From the NCBI RefSeq assembly GCF_018555685.1, contig NZ_JAFLWW010000004.1:496001-560000 (forward strand): a stretch of DNA of 64,000 bases, given 5' to 3'. The DNA is from Aminobacter anthyllidis. Lineage in GTDB: Bacteria; Pseudomonadota; Alphaproteobacteria; Rhizobiales; Rhizobiaceae. How positions within the stretch are numbered: the first letter of the stretch is position 1; every line of letters starts with the position of its first letter. Position numbers and translations under genes: made by a program. Positions 34,024 to 43,716 of this stretch are shown piece after piece. The notes under the pieces were generated by a model. That model was not told the DNA's origin, made no database searches, and saw nothing but the letters and a program-made list of their open reading frames with translations.

Positions 34024-34934
34024 TGGCGGAGTTGGTCCATTCATCGGCTGGCGTATCCCAAGGACCCGCCCCGGCCGCGCCAGGCGCCAAGAAGGCGCCA
34101 ACGGCAAATTACGGCATCCTGCTTCTGCCGAGTATCGGGACGCTGATTGCGTTCTTCATCGTCCCGTTGATGATCATGCTCGGCTATTCGTTCCGCAGGT
34201 TCGACGGCCCGGCTCAGGTCGGGCCGGTACACTACGTCATTGATAACTACGTCAAGTTCTTCACTGACCTGTTCTACTGGGAGGTGCTGGGTCGAACGCT
34301 GGTCGTCGCCGCTGTTGTCGCAACGATCGCGGTAGTCATCGCTTATCCGATCGCCTACACCCTGGCGCGGTCGAAGTCGCGCTGGAAGACCTTGATGGTC
34401 GTCATCGTCGTGCTACCGCTCATCACCAATCTGGTCGTGCGCAACTACGGCTGGATGGTGATCCTGTCCGACAACGGTCTCCTCAACACTTTTCTCCAGT
34501 ATCTGGGACTGCCAACCCTGACGCTGATGTTCACGACAACTGGCGTGATTGTAGCGCTTACGCAGGTGCTGACGCCATTTGCCGTCTTCTCGCTGTTCGG
34601 CGTGATCCAGCAGATAAACCCGCAGTTGGAGGAGAGCGTCCGAGGACTGGGCGGTACGACCTGGCATGTCGTCAAGGATGTCCTCATTCCACTGAGCTGG
34701 GCAGGAATTCTTGCTGGCTGGCTGCTGATATTCGTGCAGGCGGTAGCGGCCTTCGCCACCCCGCTCCTGATCGGCGGCGGCGGCCGGGCCGGGCAGTTAC
34801 TCGCGACCTTGGTGTTCACCGACGCGATCTCGACGCTGAACTGGCCGTTCGCAGCCGCCACCAGCTTTATCATGACCGCGATCGTGCTCATGCTGATCGC
34901 CCTGCAGGGGAGGATGCTCCGTGCAAAACGCTGA
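34023..34934 (+). CDS. ABC importer permease 1 (PotB-like)
   Basis: A 303-residue inner-membrane protein with about six helices after a cytosolic Ala/Pro-rich start. The coupling EAA loop is EESVRGLGGTTWHVVKDVLIPLS (split), with the usual G. FIVPLMIMLGYSFRRFDG opens the transmembrane part. The start overlaps the ATPase stop (TGATG), and its last bases overlap the second permease, so the three genes are tightly coupled. Confidence 0.92.
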   Translation: MAELVHSSAGVSQGPAPAAPGAKKAPTANYGILLLPSIGTLIAFFIVPLMIMLGYSFRRFDGPAQVGPVHYVIDNYVKFFTDLFYWEVLGRTLVVAAVVATIAVVIAYPIAYTLARSKSRWKTLMVVIVVLPLITNLVVRNYGWMVILSDNGLLNTFLQYLGLPTLTLMFTTTGVIVALTQVLTPFAVFSLFGVIQQINPQLEESVRGLGGTTWHVVKDVLIPLSWAGILAGWLLIFVQAVAAFATPLLIGGGGRAGQLLATLVFTDAISTLNWPFAAATSFIMTAIVLMLIALQGRMLRAKR

Positions 34935-35778
34935 CCGCACGATCGCTTCGCCGGTGGCGCCTATCACCCGCGCCAGCCGACCATTCCTGGATAGCCGTCA
35001 TCTCCTGGCGGTCGCGAACATCCTCGTTTGCAGCTTCCTATTGGCGCCAATCCTGATTGTGATCGTCACCTCCTTTAGTGCCGACCAATTCATGCAGTTC
35101 CCGCCCAGCGGGTGGTCGCTGCGTTGGTATGTGGAGTTCTTCAACGACAGGCGGCTGATGGACGGGCTGCTGCTCAGCCTGGCGCTGGCGTCGGTAACTG
35201 CCGTAGTGGCGGGCGTGGCGGGGAGTCTGGCTGCCTTTGCGATGACCCGGATGACGTCGCGCTTTGGAGGATTGATCCACTCGCTCCACACTGCCCCGCT
35301 CATAACACCAGGCGTCGTCACCGGCCTGTCGATGCTCATCTTCTTCAGCGCGATGGGCCTACGCGGATCGTTCACCGCGCTCCTCATCGGCCACGTCGTC
35401 CTGTCGATCCCGTTCGTCGTAATCATCGTCGTGGCGGGCTTGCAATCGTTTGACAAGTCGATCGAGGAGGCGGCGATCAGCCTCGGCGCAAGCCGCCCCG
35501 TCGCATTCCTCACGGTGACGATCCCCGCGGTGAAAACGTCTATGATGAGCGCCGCCGTCTTCGCCTTCCTCAACTCCTTCGATGAGGTGGTGGTGACGCT
35601 GTTTCTTCCTGGGCCGCGAACCAAGACGCTACCGGTGGCGATGTTCGAGTACATCCAACACAATCTCGACCCCCTCCCGGCTGCGATATCCACCGTGCTC
35701 ATTGCTATCGCGATGCTGGTGGTGTTCGTCACGGCGCGCTTTGGCACGATCGGCCGTATCATGGGGCAGCGCCTCTGA
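34921..35778 (+). CDS. ABC importer permease 2 (PotC-like)
   Basis: A 285-residue membrane permease with about six helices. LAPILIVIVTSFSADQFMQFPPSGWSLRWYVEFF is the standard N-terminal block (split), and EEAAISLGASRPVAFLTVTIP is the EAA loop. The GTG start sits 14 bases inside the previous gene and is preceded by GGGGAGGATG. It completes an importer of the spermidine/putrescine-Fe(III) class. Confidence 0.92.
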   Translation: MQNADRTIASPVAPITRASRPFLDSRHLLAVANILVCSFLLAPILIVIVTSFSADQFMQFPPSGWSLRWYVEFFNDRRLMDGLLLSLALASVTAVVAGVAGSLAAFAMTRMTSRFGGLIHSLHTAPLITPGVVTGLSMLIFFSAMGLRGSFTALLIGHVVLSIPFVVIIVVAGLQSFDKSIEEAAISLGASRPVAFLTVTIPAVKTSMMSAAVFAFLNSFDEVVVTLFLPGPRTKTLPVAMFEYIQHNLDPLPAAISTVLIAIAMLVVFVTARFGTIGRIMGQRL

Positions 35779-35900
35779 ACGCAAGCCGTTGATGCTTCCC
35801 AATCGGGGGTGTGAGACACAAGCCCTCGCGTTGACGCGGCGGCAAGCCGTGTCGCCTGGGGAATATGAACCGGCCGAATTTCAACCTCGGATAGCGCAAC

Positions 35901-37487
35901 ATGATACAAGACGCTGGCGAATTCGATTTCATCATAGTCGGCGCGGGCTCGGCGGGCTGCGTCTTGGCCGCGCGGCTGACCGAATCCGGCAGCTACCGGG
36001 TTCTTCTGGTCGAGGCTGGGCCGGAGGACCGCCATTTCTGGATCCATGTTCCTCTCGGCTACGCCAACGTCTTTGCCGACCGTCGCATCAACTGGATGCT
36101 GGAGAGCGAAGCGGAAGGCGAGCTGCAAGGCCGCAGCATGTACCAGCCGCGCGGCAAGGTCTTGGGTGGTACAAGCTCGATCAACGGGATGATTTACATC
36201 CGTGGTAACCATGCGGACTATGATGGGTGGCGCGACGCCGGCTGCGAAGGATGGGGCTGGGAGGACGTGAAACCGTACTTCGAGCGCGCGGAGGGCCCGA
36301 CTGGGCTAAGGGTGCAGCCGCACACCAAGAAGCATGAACTGGCCGAAGCCGTACTGCGAGCCGCACAAAACGCTGGTTTGCCCTACACGCATGACTTCAA
36401 CGGGGAGCGGCAGGAGGGCGTTGGCTACTACCGCTACAATATTTTCAAGGGCCGCCGATGGAGCGCGTCCAGCGCCTATCTCCGGCCGGCGCGTGCGCGA
36501 CCGAACCTCAAGGTCGTGACCGAGGCGCATGTACTCAGGCTGTCCATGCGCGACAGCCAAGTCACGGGTATCGTCTATGAAAGAGATGGCCAGACTTTCG
36601 AGGTGCGGGCGAAGGCGGAAGTTATCGTCGCTGCGGGCGTGTTCGGCTCGCCCCAGTTGCTCGAACATTCCGGCATCGGCAACCCATCTGTGTTGAAAGA
36701 GCAGGGCATCGAACCCGTCTTGGAACTGGCCGCCGTCGGCGAAAACCTTCAGGACCATTTCTACACGCAGCTCATGTTCAAGTGCTCGCAGCCGATCACT
36801 ATCAACGACTTGGCAAACAGTTGGCCGCGTAAGATGTTCGAGGGCGCGCGCTACTTACTGACGCGTACTGGCAAGCTTGCTTTCAACCATATCTACGTCG
36901 GCGGCTTCACGCACAGCCGGGAAGGGCTATCGAAGCCGGACATCCAGTTCAACATGACGGCCTGGAGTGTGGCCGAGCGCACCGCTTCCGGCGCCAAGCC
37001 GCACCCATTTCCCGGTTTCTCGCTGAGCCCGGTCCACATCAACCCGGATGCGCGCGGCGCGGTGCATGTGACGAGTGCCGACCCCCGCGGACGGCCATCG
37101 ATCCGCTTCAACTTCCTCAAGACCAACTACGATATCCAATCGATGATTTTTGGCGTGCGACTGGTGCGGCGGATCGCTGCGCAGCCGGGACTACAACCGT
37201 ATATCGCGGACGAGATCCAGCCCGGACGTGCCATAGCGAGCGATGCGGACATCGTTTCGTTCCTGCGAGAGAAGGCGGTATCTAACCTCCACGCTGTCGG
37301 GTCCTGTCGCATGGGGCCAGATTGTGCCACCAGCGTCGTCGACTCTCAATTGCGCGTCCATGGCGTGCGCGGCCTGCGTGTTGTCGACGGTTCGATCATG
37401 CCGCGCATCATATGCGGCAACACCCATGCGGCGACCGTCATGATCGCGGAGAAGGCATCCGACATGATCCTGGTGGCAGCGCGGTAA
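35901..37487 (+). CDS. GMC-family FAD oxidoreductase (choline dehydrogenase-like)
   Basis: A 528-residue flavoprotein. [19 protein letters not shown] binds FAD (GAGSAG at residues 14-19), GKVLGGTSSINGMIYIRGN is GMC signature 1, and VAAGVFGSPQLLEHSGIG is signature 2. NLHAVGSCRMG (His464) and GNTHAATVM (His509) supply the catalytic pair. Alcohols are oxidised to aldehydes, with electrons usually passed to the respiratory chain. It is 122 bases behind the ABC permease on the same strand, with only a weak ribosome site. It probably acts in the same pathway. Confidence 0.9.
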   Translation: MIQDAGEFDFIIVGAGSAGCVLAARLTESGSYRVLLVEAGPEDRHFWIHVPLGYANVFADRRINWMLESEAEGELQGRSMYQPRGKVLGGTSSINGMIYIRGNHADYDGWRDAGCEGWGWEDVKPYFERAEGPTGLRVQPHTKKHELAEAVLRAAQNAGLPYTHDFNGERQEGVGYYRYNIFKGRRWSASSAYLRPARARPNLKVVTEAHVLRLSMRDSQVTGIVYERDGQTFEVRAKAEVIVAAGVFGSPQLLEHSGIGNPSVLKEQGIEPVLELAAVGENLQDHFYTQLMFKCSQPITINDLANSWPRKMFEGARYLLTRTGKLAFNHIYVGGFTHSREGLSKPDIQFNMTAWSVAERTASGAKPHPFPGFSLSPVHINPDARGAVHVTSADPRGRPSIRFNFLKTNYDIQSMIFGVRLVRRIAAQPGLQPYIADEIQPGRAIASDADIVSFLREKAVSNLHAVGSCRMGPDCATSVVDSQLRVHGVRGLRVVDGSIMPRIICGNTHAATVMIAEKASDMILVAAR

Positions 37488-38001
37488 AGGTCATGTTCAT
37501 CGGATAGTTCGCGGGAGCGGATGCAGTTCGGTATTTAGGTGATGTGAAGATAGGTCACAAATGGTGCTGGCGAGGCGACCATGCCTATCGACATTCTGAT
37601 CAACGACTGCGAGGTCGCCCGGCTAGAGGGCTAGATCGGGATCGCATTCATGATGCTCACCGGGACCAGCAGCCATGCATAGTCTGCCGGCCAGCTTTGC
37701 GGCGCATTGCTGCCATTCGCAACGCTAGAACGCCAATGGGTCAGGTCGCGACGTCAGTCTGGCCATGCTGGATGACTGCTATCGAATTTTTGAGGCCAGG
37801 AGCTGCCCATCCGGTTGCGGCCCCATTCTGCCTGAACCAGGCGTTTCGCTCACAGGCAGACGGTAGGACTCGTCTGGAGTGGAAGGCAGACTGATCGGTT
37901 TTGTTGCAGACCACCATCAAGAAGCTGTCGTGCCGAATTTTTCAGGATGTCTCGCAACGACAGGTCTCGTGCAGATGGTAACGGGGAATGTGCGCTGAGG
38001 C
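37488..38001. other. Gap without recognisable gene
   Basis: About 510 bases separating the GMC gene from the convergent LysR gene. Frames here have no family resemblance, and no clear terminator was seen. Confidence 0.45.
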
Positions 38002-38904
38002 CTATCTCGCGGAAGAAGCAAACTCACGAGCGGCCTGGATGAACGCGGTGAAGGCGGCGGGCGGATTCTTTCGGCCTGGGTAGTACAGCGCCAGCGGCGG
38101 TAGGCTGGGTGTCCAATCTCCCAAAACCTGAACCAGTCTGCCGGCGGCGATGTCCTCTCGGACCTCGGCTTCCATGAGATAACCGAGCCCGACGCCATTC
38201 TGAGCGGCAATCCGAACGAGGCTCGGCTCATCCAGGGTGAGCGAGCCCTGGACATCTATCTGGACGGCGTCGCCGTCTTTCACGAAACGCCATCGGAACA
38301 AGGCGTGGTTTGGAAGACGCGCGCGGAGGCAGCGGAAGCGATAGAGGTCGGTCGGCACGTTCGGTTTGCCGTGTATGGCTAGAAACTCCGGTGACGCCAC
38401 GACCGCGTGCTGTCGATGCAGGCCGAGGGGCACGGCGATCATGTCGATGGGCACGAGGTCGACTGGCCTCAGACCAATGTCGAAGCCGGCGGCGACGATG
38501 TCGACGAGCTTTCCTTCGGTCACCAGATCGATGTGAACCTGCGGGTAACGCCGCAAAAACGGAAGCAGGAGGGGCGCCAGCACTTCACGCGCTGCCGACG
38601 CAAATGCGTTGATGCGGAGCGTGCCGGACGGTGTCTGCTGCAGCGACTGCGCGGCCAACAGGGCATCGTGGATATCCGTCATCGCCGGGCCGACTCGTTC
38701 GACGAAGGTCCTCCCCGCGTCGGTGAGGGACACGCTCCGTGTCGTCCGATTGAAGAGCCGAATGCCCAAGCGCTGCTCCAACTTGGCGATGGCATTGCTC
38801 AGGGCGGTCGTCGACATGCCGAGATCAAGTGCCGCGGCGCGAAACGATCCATGCCGGGCGATGCTGATCACAGCATCGATGTCCGATAGGATATCTCTCG
38901 TCAT
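38002..38904 (-). CDS. LysR-family regulator of the SnoaL/SDR pair
   Basis: A 300-residue regulator. The helix-turn-helix covers [40 protein letters not shown] (residues about 12-50) and is followed by [14 protein letters not shown]. The effector domain begins at [19 protein letters not shown] and is of the subgroup that often represses or activates neighbouring short-chain dehydrogenases. It is transcribed divergently from the SnoaL-like gene across 138 bases. Confidence 0.93.
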   Translation of the reverse strand: MTRDILSDIDAVISIARHGSFRAAALDLGMSTTALSNAIAKLEQRLGIRLFNRTTRSVSLTDAGRTFVERVGPAMTDIHDALLAAQSLQQTPSGTLRINAFASAAREVLAPLLLPFLRRYPQVHIDLVTEGKLVDIVAAGFDIGLRPVDLVPIDMIAVPLGLHRQHAVVASPEFLAIHGKPNVPTDLYRFRCLRARLPNHALFRWRFVKDGDAVQIDVQGSLTLDEPSLVRIAAQNGVGLGYLMEAEVREDIAAGRLVQVLGDWTPSLPPLALYYPGRKNPPAAFTAFIQAAREFASSAR

Positions 38905-39042
38905 TGTCCTGCTTTTCGCAATTCCTCGTCCCTATCTATCCCAGTTATCGGATCATTCGTCGAGCCATAGATTATATCCTGCCAGCCGCACATGCGCTGG
39001 ACCCCAAGCGAGAAGGGCCTGGGGAACCACAGGAGAAGCAAG

Positions 39043-39375
39043 ATGACGATCAAGTTGCCACCGAGCATCCAAGCCTACTTCGACGCCGACAATGCCCGCA
39101 GCCCCGACGCCGTCGCCGCTGCCTTCACCGACGATGCCGTCGTCCGGGACGCGGGCGAAGTCCGCGTCGGCCGAGAATCCATCCGGCGTTGGAAGGTCGA
39201 GACCGATCAGAAGTACTCGTACACCCTGACTGAGCCCCTTCTCATCACCACCGAGAACGGAAAGACCCAGGTGACGGGGCATGTGTCCGGCGACTTCCCC
39301 GGAAGCCCCGTCGATCTGCGGTACTTCTTCGTTCTCAAGGGCGACAAGATCGCCCATCTGGAGATCACGGTATGA
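39043..39375 (+). CDS. SnoaL-like / NTF2-fold protein
   Basis: A 110-residue protein with the cone-shaped NTF2 fold: [31 protein letters not shown] is the classic helix plus first strand, followed by [12 protein letters not shown] and the strands [27 protein letters not shown] (split). AGGAGAAG precedes the ATG. Members may be isomerases, dehydratases, polyketide cyclases or simply ligand-binding. Its stop overlaps the SDR start (ATGA), so they are co-translated. Confidence 0.85.
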   Translation: MTIKLPPSIQAYFDADNARSPDAVAAAFTDDAVVRDAGEVRVGRESIRRWKVETDQKYSYTLTEPLLITTENGKTQVTGHVSGDFPGSPVDLRYFFVLKGDKIAHLEITV

Positions 39376-40151
39376 GCCCCTTCCTGACGCTTGAGGGCCG
39401 CCGTGCCTTGATCACCGGCGGCACGATGGGAGCCGGCGCCGCGACCGTGGCGCTCTTTCAAGAGCTTGGGGCGCGCGTGTTGACGACCGCGCGTACCAAG
39501 CCCGCAGACTTCGCTGGCGCTGCATTCGTCGCTGCGGATCTCACCACCAGGGATGGTGTTGCGACGATCGTGGATGCAGTCCAGCGGGAACTGGGCGGGC
39601 TCGATATTCTCGTCAATGTCCTGGGCGGCTCCTCCGCGCCCTCCGGCGGCTTCGCAACACTGGATGATGGCGAATGGGATAAGGAGTTCAACTTGAACTT
39701 CTTCCCGGCGGTCAGGCTGGATCGTGCTCTCATCCCCAGCATGCTGGCACAGGGAAAAGGCGTCGTCATTCATGTGACCTCAATCCAGGGTCGAATGCCA
39801 CTGCCCCAGGCAACGACCGGCTACGCCTCTGCCAAGGCCGCGCTTAACACCTACAGCAAGAGCCTTTCCAAGGAGATCTCGCCGAAAGGCGTCCGCGTCG
39901 TGCGGGTGTCTCCTGGCTGGATCGCCGATCCGGGCAAGAACGGTCTGGCGCTGCGCATAGCCGAACAGTCCGGCATTGGTTACGAGGAAGCGGTGCAGGT
40001 GATCATGGATACACTCGGCGGCATCCCGCTCGGGCGACCGGCTGCTCCTGGGGAGGTTGCGGACCTCATCGCGTTCCTCGCTTCCGACCGAGCGTCGTCC
40101 ATCACCGGTACAGAGCACGTGATCGACGGAGGCACTGTCCCGACCGCCTAA
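39372..40151 (+). CDS. Short-chain dehydrogenase
   Basis: A 259-residue [21 protein letters not shown] is the cofactor loop with a G-G-T-x-G-A-G variant. [11 protein letters not shown] takes the place of the usual N-N-A-G, VTSIQGR holds the catalytic Ser and [13 protein letters not shown] the Tyr-x3-Lys. IDGGTVPTA ends the protein. The non-standard NVLGG motif is typical of a subgroup of oxidoreductases seen in xenobiotic clusters. It forms a two-gene operon with the SnoaL-like protein. Confidence 0.9.
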   Translation: MSPFLTLEGRRALITGGTMGAGAATVALFQELGARVLTTARTKPADFAGAAFVAADLTTRDGVATIVDAVQRELGGLDILVNVLGGSSAPSGGFATLDDGEWDKEFNLNFFPAVRLDRALIPSMLAQGKGVVIHVTSIQGRMPLPQATTGYASAKAALNTYSKSLSKEISPKGVRVVRVSPGWIADPGKNGLALRIAEQSGIGYEEAVQVIMDTLGGIPLGRPAAPGEVADLIAFLASDRASSITGTEHVIDGGTVPTA

Positions 40152-40220
40152 CAGGCGCCCGTCGGCCCTCGACCGACTAAAACCGAACAACTTCGTGATA
40201 CGGCTTCAAGAGGGCTCGAT

Positions 40221-40260
40221 GCGGACGAGTGGCAGCTTTGGGGCTGTCACCGTCGTCCGC
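40221..40260. repeat. Long inverted repeat in intergenic DNA
   Basis: GCGGACGA-GTGGCAGC folds onto GCTGTCAC-CG-TCGTCCGC with a 6-base loop, one mismatch and a two-base bulge. It lies 70 bases after the SDR stop; without a U-tract it may be remnant mobile DNA or a transcript end. Confidence 0.5.
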
Positions 40261-40498
40261 CAACGGGGTAATGAGCTGACAAGGTAAACTTCGCCCGAGG
40301 ACCGCGAAGCGGGACTGCAGCTTACCGCCCAGCGGTTCTGAAGAACAGACCGTCCGGATACGGCCCCGCTGCTGACACCATCGGTGCGCCGCTGGCTGCA
40401 TTCGGCAATGTCGACTGGCCGTCCAGCTCGCTATCGATGGCGCGACCTGGTGGTAGTTGTCGATTTTAGCCGCTGCCCAGTAGAGCACCCACAGCACC

Positions 40499-40516
40499 CC
40501 GTCTCACGCGAGACGG
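40499..40516. terminator. Perfect 7-bp hairpin before the LysR gene
   Basis: CCGTCTC-ACGC-GAGACGG is a compact stem with a four-base loop. There is no U-tract, so terminator function is uncertain. Confidence 0.4.
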
Positions 40517-40678
40517 CTTCGCCTTGCCATGGCGCTAGTCAATTGGCGACAGTTCCGACAAGAGTACACATTCTTAAGAAATTGGGAAATCTGGTCTTCA
40601 TATCGATGATATTGATCCAACCGATTCGGCCCAGTAGTCTCGTCCGGTAGTTGCCAAGCTTTGCGGGAAGGCGTGCCG

Positions 40679-41581
40679 ATGCGGATTTCACCAGGAGACA
40701 TCAGGGCGCTGACCGTGTTTCGCGCGCTTGTCGATCATGCCGGTTTCATGGGCGCGCAACTCGCGTTGGGCATGAGCCAGTCCACAGTCAGCTTCCATCT
40801 GAAGTCGCTCGAGGAGCGGCTTGGCTTTGAACTTTGCCGGCGTGGACGCCGTGGCTTCGAACTGACCGAACGAGGGCGCGCAGTCTACGATGCGTCGAAA
40901 CCGCTTGCCGCGTCGCTGTCGAGCTTCGAGGGCGCGCTTGGCGCGCTCCGCCATCAGTTGGTTGGAACGCTGCGGGTAGGGGTGGTCGACAATACGATCA
41001 CGGACGAAAACCTTTCACTGTCTGTGGTCATTGGCAACTGCATGCGCCGCTCGCCCGAGGTCGAAATCCTGCTGACGGTCGCCGCTCCGGAAACGCTGTT
41101 CGTCGAGCTCGCCAATGGTGGCGTCGATATCGTGGTCGCACCCCAGGTCGACGCGGTCGCGGGATTCGAGCAGGTCGTTTTCCATGAAGAGCTGCACTCG
41201 CTCTATTGCGGCCGCAGCCATGGGCTTTTTGGCACGAAGCCATCAATCGCCGAGGCCGAGGCATCGAACTTCGTAGTCCGGCCTTATGCGCGCAGCCGCG
41301 AGCTGGTGCATTTTCCCAATGCGAGGATCAGGGCACTGGCGTCGAACATGGAGGCACAGGCCGCCTTCATACTGAGCGGCGAGCTGATCGGATACCTACC
41401 CGAGCACTTTGCGCGCCACTGGGTGGAACGCGACCTGATGCGGCCGATCCTTTCGCCCGATACACGCATTGCCTCGCTGTTCGTGGTCGCGACGAATGGG
41501 AGTGCTGACCAATCGCCGCTGCAGCGGCTGTTCCAGCGCGAGCTACTCCAGCAAGGGTCGATGCGCGGCGAAGCCAACTAG
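40679..41581 (+). CDS. LysR-family regulator (ureohydrolase module, copy 1)
   Basis: A 300-residue regulator. ALTVFRALVDHAGFMGAQLALGMSQSTVSFHLKSLEERLGFELC is the helix-turn-helix (residues about 9-52), followed by RGRRGFELTERG. The effector domain starts at GTLRVGVVDNTITDENLSLS. It closely resembles the regulator at 57698-58630 (shared S-F/T-x-x-L-E-E-R-L-G and C-x-R-G-R-x-G-F-x-L-T), and both stand next to a paralogous ureohydrolase. Here it is upstream and co-directional, 102 bases away. GGGAAGG supports the ATG. Confidence 0.93.
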   Translation: MRISPGDIRALTVFRALVDHAGFMGAQLALGMSQSTVSFHLKSLEERLGFELCRRGRRGFELTERGRAVYDASKPLAASLSSFEGALGALRHQLVGTLRVGVVDNTITDENLSLSVVIGNCMRRSPEVEILLTVAAPETLFVELANGGVDIVVAPQVDAVAGFEQVVFHEELHSLYCGRSHGLFGTKPSIAEAEASNFVVRPYARSRELVHFPNARIRALASNMEAQAAFILSGELIGYLPEHFARHWVERDLMRPILSPDTRIASLFVVATNGSADQSPLQRLFQRELLQQGSMRGEAN

Positions 41582-41683
41582 TTGCTTCATATCGAATCCG
41601 TCGATGTGAAGGCCACTGAATTCAGCTTTTCAACATGACGTTGGCATGGCTTGCTCTTTCCAGACACTGGCAAGGAGCGTCCA

Positions 41684-42661
41684 ATGGCACATGGATATGA
41701 AAGCGGTAGGCTCGACCTGCCATTCGTCGGCATCGCGACTTTCGGCAAGCGCCCATACATTCAGAATTGGGACGCCATCAATGCCGATGTCGCGGTGCTT
41801 GGCGCGCCGTTCGATTTTGGAACACAATGGCGTTCCGGCGCGCGTTTCGGCCCGCGTTCGATACGTGAAGCCTCGACCCTGTTTTCGTTCGGCCATGCCG
41901 GAGCATACGATCATGAGGACGACGCCACCTATCTCGGCGGCGATGTTCGCATCGTCGACATTGGCGACGCCGACATCATCCACACCGATACGGTCAAGAG
42001 CCACGCCAACATCAAGCATGGCGTGCAGAAAATCCTGGCTGCCGGCGCACTTCCCGTCGTCCTCGGCGGAGACCATTCGATCAATATCCCATGCATCGAT
42101 GCCTTCGAAGGACGCGGTCCGATCCACGTGCTGCAGATCGATGCCCATCTCGACTTTGTCGACGAGCGGCATGGTGTTCGCTTCGGTCATGGCAGCCCGA
42201 TGCGTCGCGCCGCCGAAAAGGACTACGTGACCGGCTTGACGCAGGTAGGCATCCGCAATGTCTCGTCAACCGCCAAGGAAGGCTATGATGCGGCCCGCGA
42301 AATGGGATCGGACATCCTGTCGGTTCGCCAGGCGCGCGCGCTCGGCCCCAAGGGAGTCGCCGAGCGTATCCCGGGCGGCGCGCGTGTCTACGTGACGATC
42401 GACATCGACGCCTTTTGCCCTTCGATCGCGCCCGGCACGGGCACACCGAGCCATGGCGGATTTCAGTATTACGATGTGCTGGAACTACTTCAGGCAGTGG
42501 CGCGGGAACACGACATCGTCGGCATCGACCTGGTCGAGGTCGCGCCCGACTACGACCAGTCCGGATCGACACAGATCCTGGCCGCGCAGGTGCTGTTGAA
42601 CCTGCTTGGCTTCATCTTCGCGGCGCGTGCTGCCAATCCCGCGCTTCGTCCCGGCGGCTGA
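41684..42661 (+). CDS. Agmatinase-family ureohydrolase, copy 1
   Basis: A 325-residue binuclear-metal hydrolase that cleaves a guanidino group to urea plus an amine. Metal ligands are seen in GGDHS (His131), DAHLD (Asp153, His155, Asp157) and DID (Asp240, Asp242). The next conserved residue, Asp in the usual [12 protein letters not shown] block, is Cys245 here. [15 protein letters not shown] and the [11 protein letters not shown] insert define the subgroup. AAGGAG precedes the ATG. The gene leads straight into lipA-gcvTHP, so a substrate giving glycine, such as guanidinoacetate, is a reasonable guess; agmatine or guanidinobutyrate remain possible. Confidence 0.9.
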   Translation: MAHGYESGRLDLPFVGIATFGKRPYIQNWDAINADVAVLGAPFDFGTQWRSGARFGPRSIREASTLFSFGHAGAYDHEDDATYLGGDVRIVDIGDADIIHTDTVKSHANIKHGVQKILAAGALPVVLGGDHSINIPCIDAFEGRGPIHVLQIDAHLDFVDERHGVRFGHGSPMRRAAEKDYVTGLTQVGIRNVSSTAKEGYDAAREMGSDILSVRQARALGPKGVAERIPGGARVYVTIDIDAFCPSIAPGTGTPSHGGFQYYDVLELLQAVAREHDIVGIDLVEVAPDYDQSGSTQILAAQVLLNLLGFIFAARAANPALRPGG

Positions 42662-42696
42662 GGTTGCTCGACGTCCAACGAAACAGGATCGCAAAG

Positions 42697-43716
42697 ATGT
42701 CTGGAACGTCGCCTGGAAAGGTCGATCCTTTCGTTGAGGCATCCGGTTCCACTGGGACCGCGCAGAAGCGAGTTCGCCATCCCGAAAAGGCACTGCGCGA
42801 ACCGAGCAGGGTTCCACGCAAGCCGAACTGGATCCGCAGGGCGGCGGTCACGTCGCCGGTGTATTTCGAGACCCGGCGCATCATGCGGGAAGCGGCGGTG
42901 TCCACCGTCTGCGAAGAGGCCGCATGTCCGAATATCGGAGAGTGCTGGTCGAAAAAGCACGCGACCATGATGATCATGGGCGAGATCTGCACGCGTGGCT
43001 GCGCCTTCTGCAATGTCGCTACCGGCAGGCCGAACGCACTCGACCCCGGTGAGCCGATGCGTGTGGCGGCTGCGGTTGCAAGGCTTGGCTTGCGTCACGT
43101 CGTGATCACCTCCGTCGACCGCGACGACTTGATCGACGGAGGTGCTGGACACATCGCAGCCACCATCCGGGCTGTCAGAGGGTTGTGCCCCGAAACCACG
43201 ATTGAAGTGCTGACGCCGGACTTTCTGCGCAAGGGCGATGCCTGGCAGGAGGTCGCGGCCGCGAAGCCAGATGTGTTCAATCACAATCTCGAGACGGTGC
43301 CGCGGCTCTACCAGACGGTTCGCCCTGGCGCGCGCTATTATCAGAGCCTCAGGCTGCTCGATGACGTGAAAAGAGCCGGTCCGTCCATTTTCACCAAGTC
43401 GGGGCTGATGGTCGGCCTTGGCGAGAGCATCGCGGAAGTGGCGCAGGTCATGGACGATTTGAGAACCGCCGGAACCGACTTCCTCACGGTGGGCCAGTAT
43501 TTGCAGCCGACGCCGCGGCATCATCCGATCGACCGGTTTGTCACACCTGACGAGTTCCGCAGCATCGAGACCGTCGCCAAGGCCAAGGGGTTCCTGACCG
43601 TCGCGGCCACGCCGATGACGCGCTCGTCCTACCACGCCGACGAAGGCTTCGCCGCATTGCGTGCCGCGCGACTGGCTCAGCTCGGCAACGCCAACACAAA
43701 GGGAGCATGGCGATGA
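42697..43716 (+). CDS. lipA: Lipoyl synthase
   Basis: A 339-residue radical-SAM enzyme that inserts two sulfurs into octanoyl groups on lipoyl domains. The auxiliary cluster cysteines are C72-x4-C77-x5-C83 ([12 protein letters not shown]) and the SAM cluster is C98-x3-C102-x2-C105 (CTRGCAFC). The C-terminal RSSYHAD serine motif is intact. AGGATC precedes the ATG, so the long open frame upstream is not coding. Its TGA overlaps the gcvT start (ATGA). Housekeeping lipA usually sits near pyruvate dehydrogenase, so this is probably an additional copy serving GcvH. Confidence 0.93.
   Translation: MSGTSPGKVDPFVEASGSTGTAQKRVRHPEKALREPSRVPRKPNWIRRAAVTSPVYFETRRIMREAAVSTVCEEAACPNIGECWSKKHATMMIMGEICTRGCAFCNVATGRPNALDPGEPMRVAAAVARLGLRHVVITSVDRDDLIDGGAGHIAATIRAVRGLCPETTIEVLTPDFLRKGDAWQEVAAAKPDVFNHNLETVPRLYQTVRPGARYYQSLRLLDDVKRAGPSIFTKSGLMVGLGESIAEVAQVMDDLRTAGTDFLTVGQYLQPTPRHHPIDRFVTPDEFRSIETVAKAKGFLTVAATPMTRSSYHADEGFAALRAARLAQLGNANTKGAWR

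Larger units (their letters stand above)
40152..40678. other. Gap containing two hairpins
   Basis: About 530 bases with no recognisable gene. It contains the long imperfect inverted repeat at 40221-40260 and the perfect hairpin at 40499-40516. Confidence 0.45.

Noticed and set aside
37544-37894. 116-codon plus-strand frame after the GMC gene
   Set aside because: His/Arg-rich sequence with no family resemblance or ribosome site.
41640-41684. Sigma-54-like TTGGCATGGCTTGCTC upstream of ureohydrolase copy 1
   Set aside because: The GG and GC elements are 8 rather than 10 bases apart, and copy 2 upstream (TTTGGCACACTCCTTCC) lacks the GC element.
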